A stretch of DNA of 64,000 bases from positions 36,897 through 100,896 of the forward strand of contig JBCBSS010000006.1 in assembly GCA_039819065.1 (NCBI GenBank). Direction: 5' to 3'. The position numbers and the translations under genes are program-made. Below are positions 63,075 to 64,000 of this stretch, one piece after another. The notes beneath the pieces were generated by a model. The model was given only the letters and a program-made list of their open reading frames with translations. It was not told where the DNA came from and ran no database searches. The DNA comes from JBCBSS01 sp039819065 (GTDB lineage Bacteria > Bacteroidota > Bacteroidia > Cytophagales > Cyclobacteriaceae). Position 1 is the stretch's first letter; each line of letters begins with the position of its first letter.

Positions 63075-63881
63075 ATGGATGAAAAGAAAATGAAAGAACT
63101 GATGATCGATTATATCGATGGTAAACTAACCGGGGAGTTAAAGGTATTTGTGGCCAAGCACATCGAGAAAAATGAGCAAGCCAAGAAAGAGTTCGATGAG
63201 TTAAAAGAGACCATGGCACTACTGGAATCAGATCGTGAATTTGAACCAGACAATGAACTGAAATTGGGTTTCCTTGACAACTTGGAAAGAGAAATGGACT
63301 TATTAGAGAAAGGCCTCGACGAAATGGATAAAGCGCTAGAGGAGGACAATGTCAGGGTAATTGGATTCAAGTGGAACGTGCCTTCACAAATTGCTGCCGC
63401 TGTTGCCTTCGTCATAGTAGGCATATTGATAGGGCTTCAAATTGCCAACCAAAACAATAATAACGAAGATTTAAGGGCAGAAATGGAGCAATTGAAGAGC
63501 GTAGTGATCGAAAAGCTACAGGATGAAGCTTCTGCCAGCCAACGTATTTCCGGTGTCAACACAAGCTATGGCATTAAGCAACCTGATAAGGACATTATTG
63601 CTGCTCTGGTCAAGGCTATGCATACGGATGAGAATACCAATGTTAGGTTAGCAGCATTGGACGCCTTGGGACAGTTTACAGAAGACCTTGAGGTAAGGGA
63701 AGTACTGATCAACTCATTAGAAATTCAGAACGATCCGATCGTACAAATATCACTGATCAACCTCATGGTACAGCTCAAAGAAACGAAGGCCATTGCGCCA
63801 TTAGAGAGAATTATTCAAAATGATGAAACACTGGAAATGGTTAAAGATGAAGCTCATATTGGTCTATTTAGCCTGATTTAA
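63075..63881 (+). CDS. Membrane anti-sigma candidate with C-terminal HEAT repeats
   Basis: 268 residues. The N-terminal part (MKELMIDYIDGKLTGELKVF, VAKHIEKNEQAKKEFDELKE) has the layout of anti-sigma cytoplasmic domains but without the zinc-binding HxxxCxxC. An acidic helix (about 55-90), one transmembrane helix (about 104-123) and a periplasmic part with HEAT-like repeats follow (about 173-265; ALVKAMHTDENTNVRLAALD, EVLINSLEIQNDPIVQISLI). The HEAT domain could be a signal-sensing or partner-binding module. Assignment as anti-sigma rests on gene order and topology. Confidence 0.75.
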   Translation: MDEKKMKELMIDYIDGKLTGELKVFVAKHIEKNEQAKKEFDELKETMALLESDREFEPDNELKLGFLDNLEREMDLLEKGLDEMDKALEEDNVRVIGFKWNVPSQIAAAVAFVIVGILIGLQIANQNNNNEDLRAEMEQLKSVVIEKLQDEASASQRISGVNTSYGIKQPDKDIIAALVKAMHTDENTNVRLAALDALGQFTEDLEVREVLINSLEIQNDPIVQISLINLMVQLKETKAIAPLERIIQNDETLEMVKDEAHIGLFSLI

Positions 63882-63940
63882 AAAAAGGAACAAGTCAAAA
63901 ACTCAAAATATTAGGAAGACATTAAAAAAAAATAAAGACA

Positions 63941-64000
63941 ATGAAAACATTAAAAACCCTCACCCTAACACTTCTGATTTCATCGCTATTTTCTTTGCAA
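63941..64000 (+). CDS. Start of an exported protein (truncated by window edge)
   Basis: ATG at 63941 opens 20 codons with a typical signal peptide (MKTLKTLTLTLLISSLFSLQ). It lies 59 bp after the HEAT-repeat gene and probably belongs to the sigma/anti-sigma operon. Nothing can be said about the mature protein. Confidence 0.6.
   Translation, partial: MKTLKTLTLTLLISSLFSLQ

Overview
The window is a chromosomal segment of a free-living Bacteroidota bacterium, most likely of the order Cytophagales (Fulvivirga/Roseivirga/Marivirga-like; this placement is inference). Three things point there: type IX secretion genes (porU, porV) together with a secreted protease carrying a C-terminal sorting domain, several promoters with the Bacteroidota -7 motif TAnnTTTG, and enzymes typical of the group (a GlnRS, an OtsA-OtsB fusion, a TPR/HisKA_2 kinase). 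There is no transposase, integrase, phage gene or CRISPR array; the only mobile-looking DNA is short palindromic intergenic repeats.

Region 1 (1-12.5 kb) is a corrinoid locus. On the minus strand lie a CWC-type cysteine-rich protein, a PduO-type cob(I)alamin adenosyltransferase, a P-loop NTPase, CbiB, a CobD/CobC-like aminotransferase-fold decarboxylase and cobyric acid synthase CbiP. On the plus strand a cobalamin riboswitch leads into a cassette: polytopic membrane protein, MotA/TolQ/ExbB-type channel, DUF2149-like single-pass protein, and a 1314-residue CobN homologue with a signal peptide and a C-terminal membrane anchor. The cassette resembles HmuSTUV of haem-using Bacteroidota, but here B12 appears to control it. 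It is the most interesting system in the window.

Region 2 (12.5-31.5 kb) is mixed metabolism: RidA, PaaN-type aldehyde dehydrogenase, a large secreted subtilase, a PAS-only protein, a DUF4197 lipoprotein, CinA, a 2-oxoacid dehydrogenase E2, an ECF sigma factor module flanked by two Spy/CpxP-like proteins, an FMN reductase, phenylacetate-CoA ligase, an alpha/beta hydrolase, an unknown membrane protein and an isochorismatase-family hydrolase.

Region 3 (31.5-49.3 kb) is mostly housekeeping: TypA/BipA, a geranylgeranyl-reductase-like flavoprotein, GlnRS, a TPR histidine kinase, RelA/SpoT, tRNA-Leu(UAG), trigger factor-ClpP-ClpX, LpxB, a QueD/PTPS-family protein, HldD and YicC.

Region 4 (49.3-64 kb) is cell envelope and stress: an MA-peptidase-like/TolB-propeller/beta-barrel protein, an FAD oxidoreductase, an MBL hydrolase, PssA, PorU, PorV, trehalose synthesis (OtsA-OtsB), and an ECF sigma factor with a HEAT-repeat membrane anti-sigma candidate running into a truncated exported protein.

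Scattered between genes is a family of 70-135 bp imperfect palindromes (five copies seen) with ends like GCTGTCTCAAAAGC and an internal TCCCGA...TCGGGA hairpin. Two copies start exactly at the stop codon of the upstream gene, and one splits the CobN cassette.
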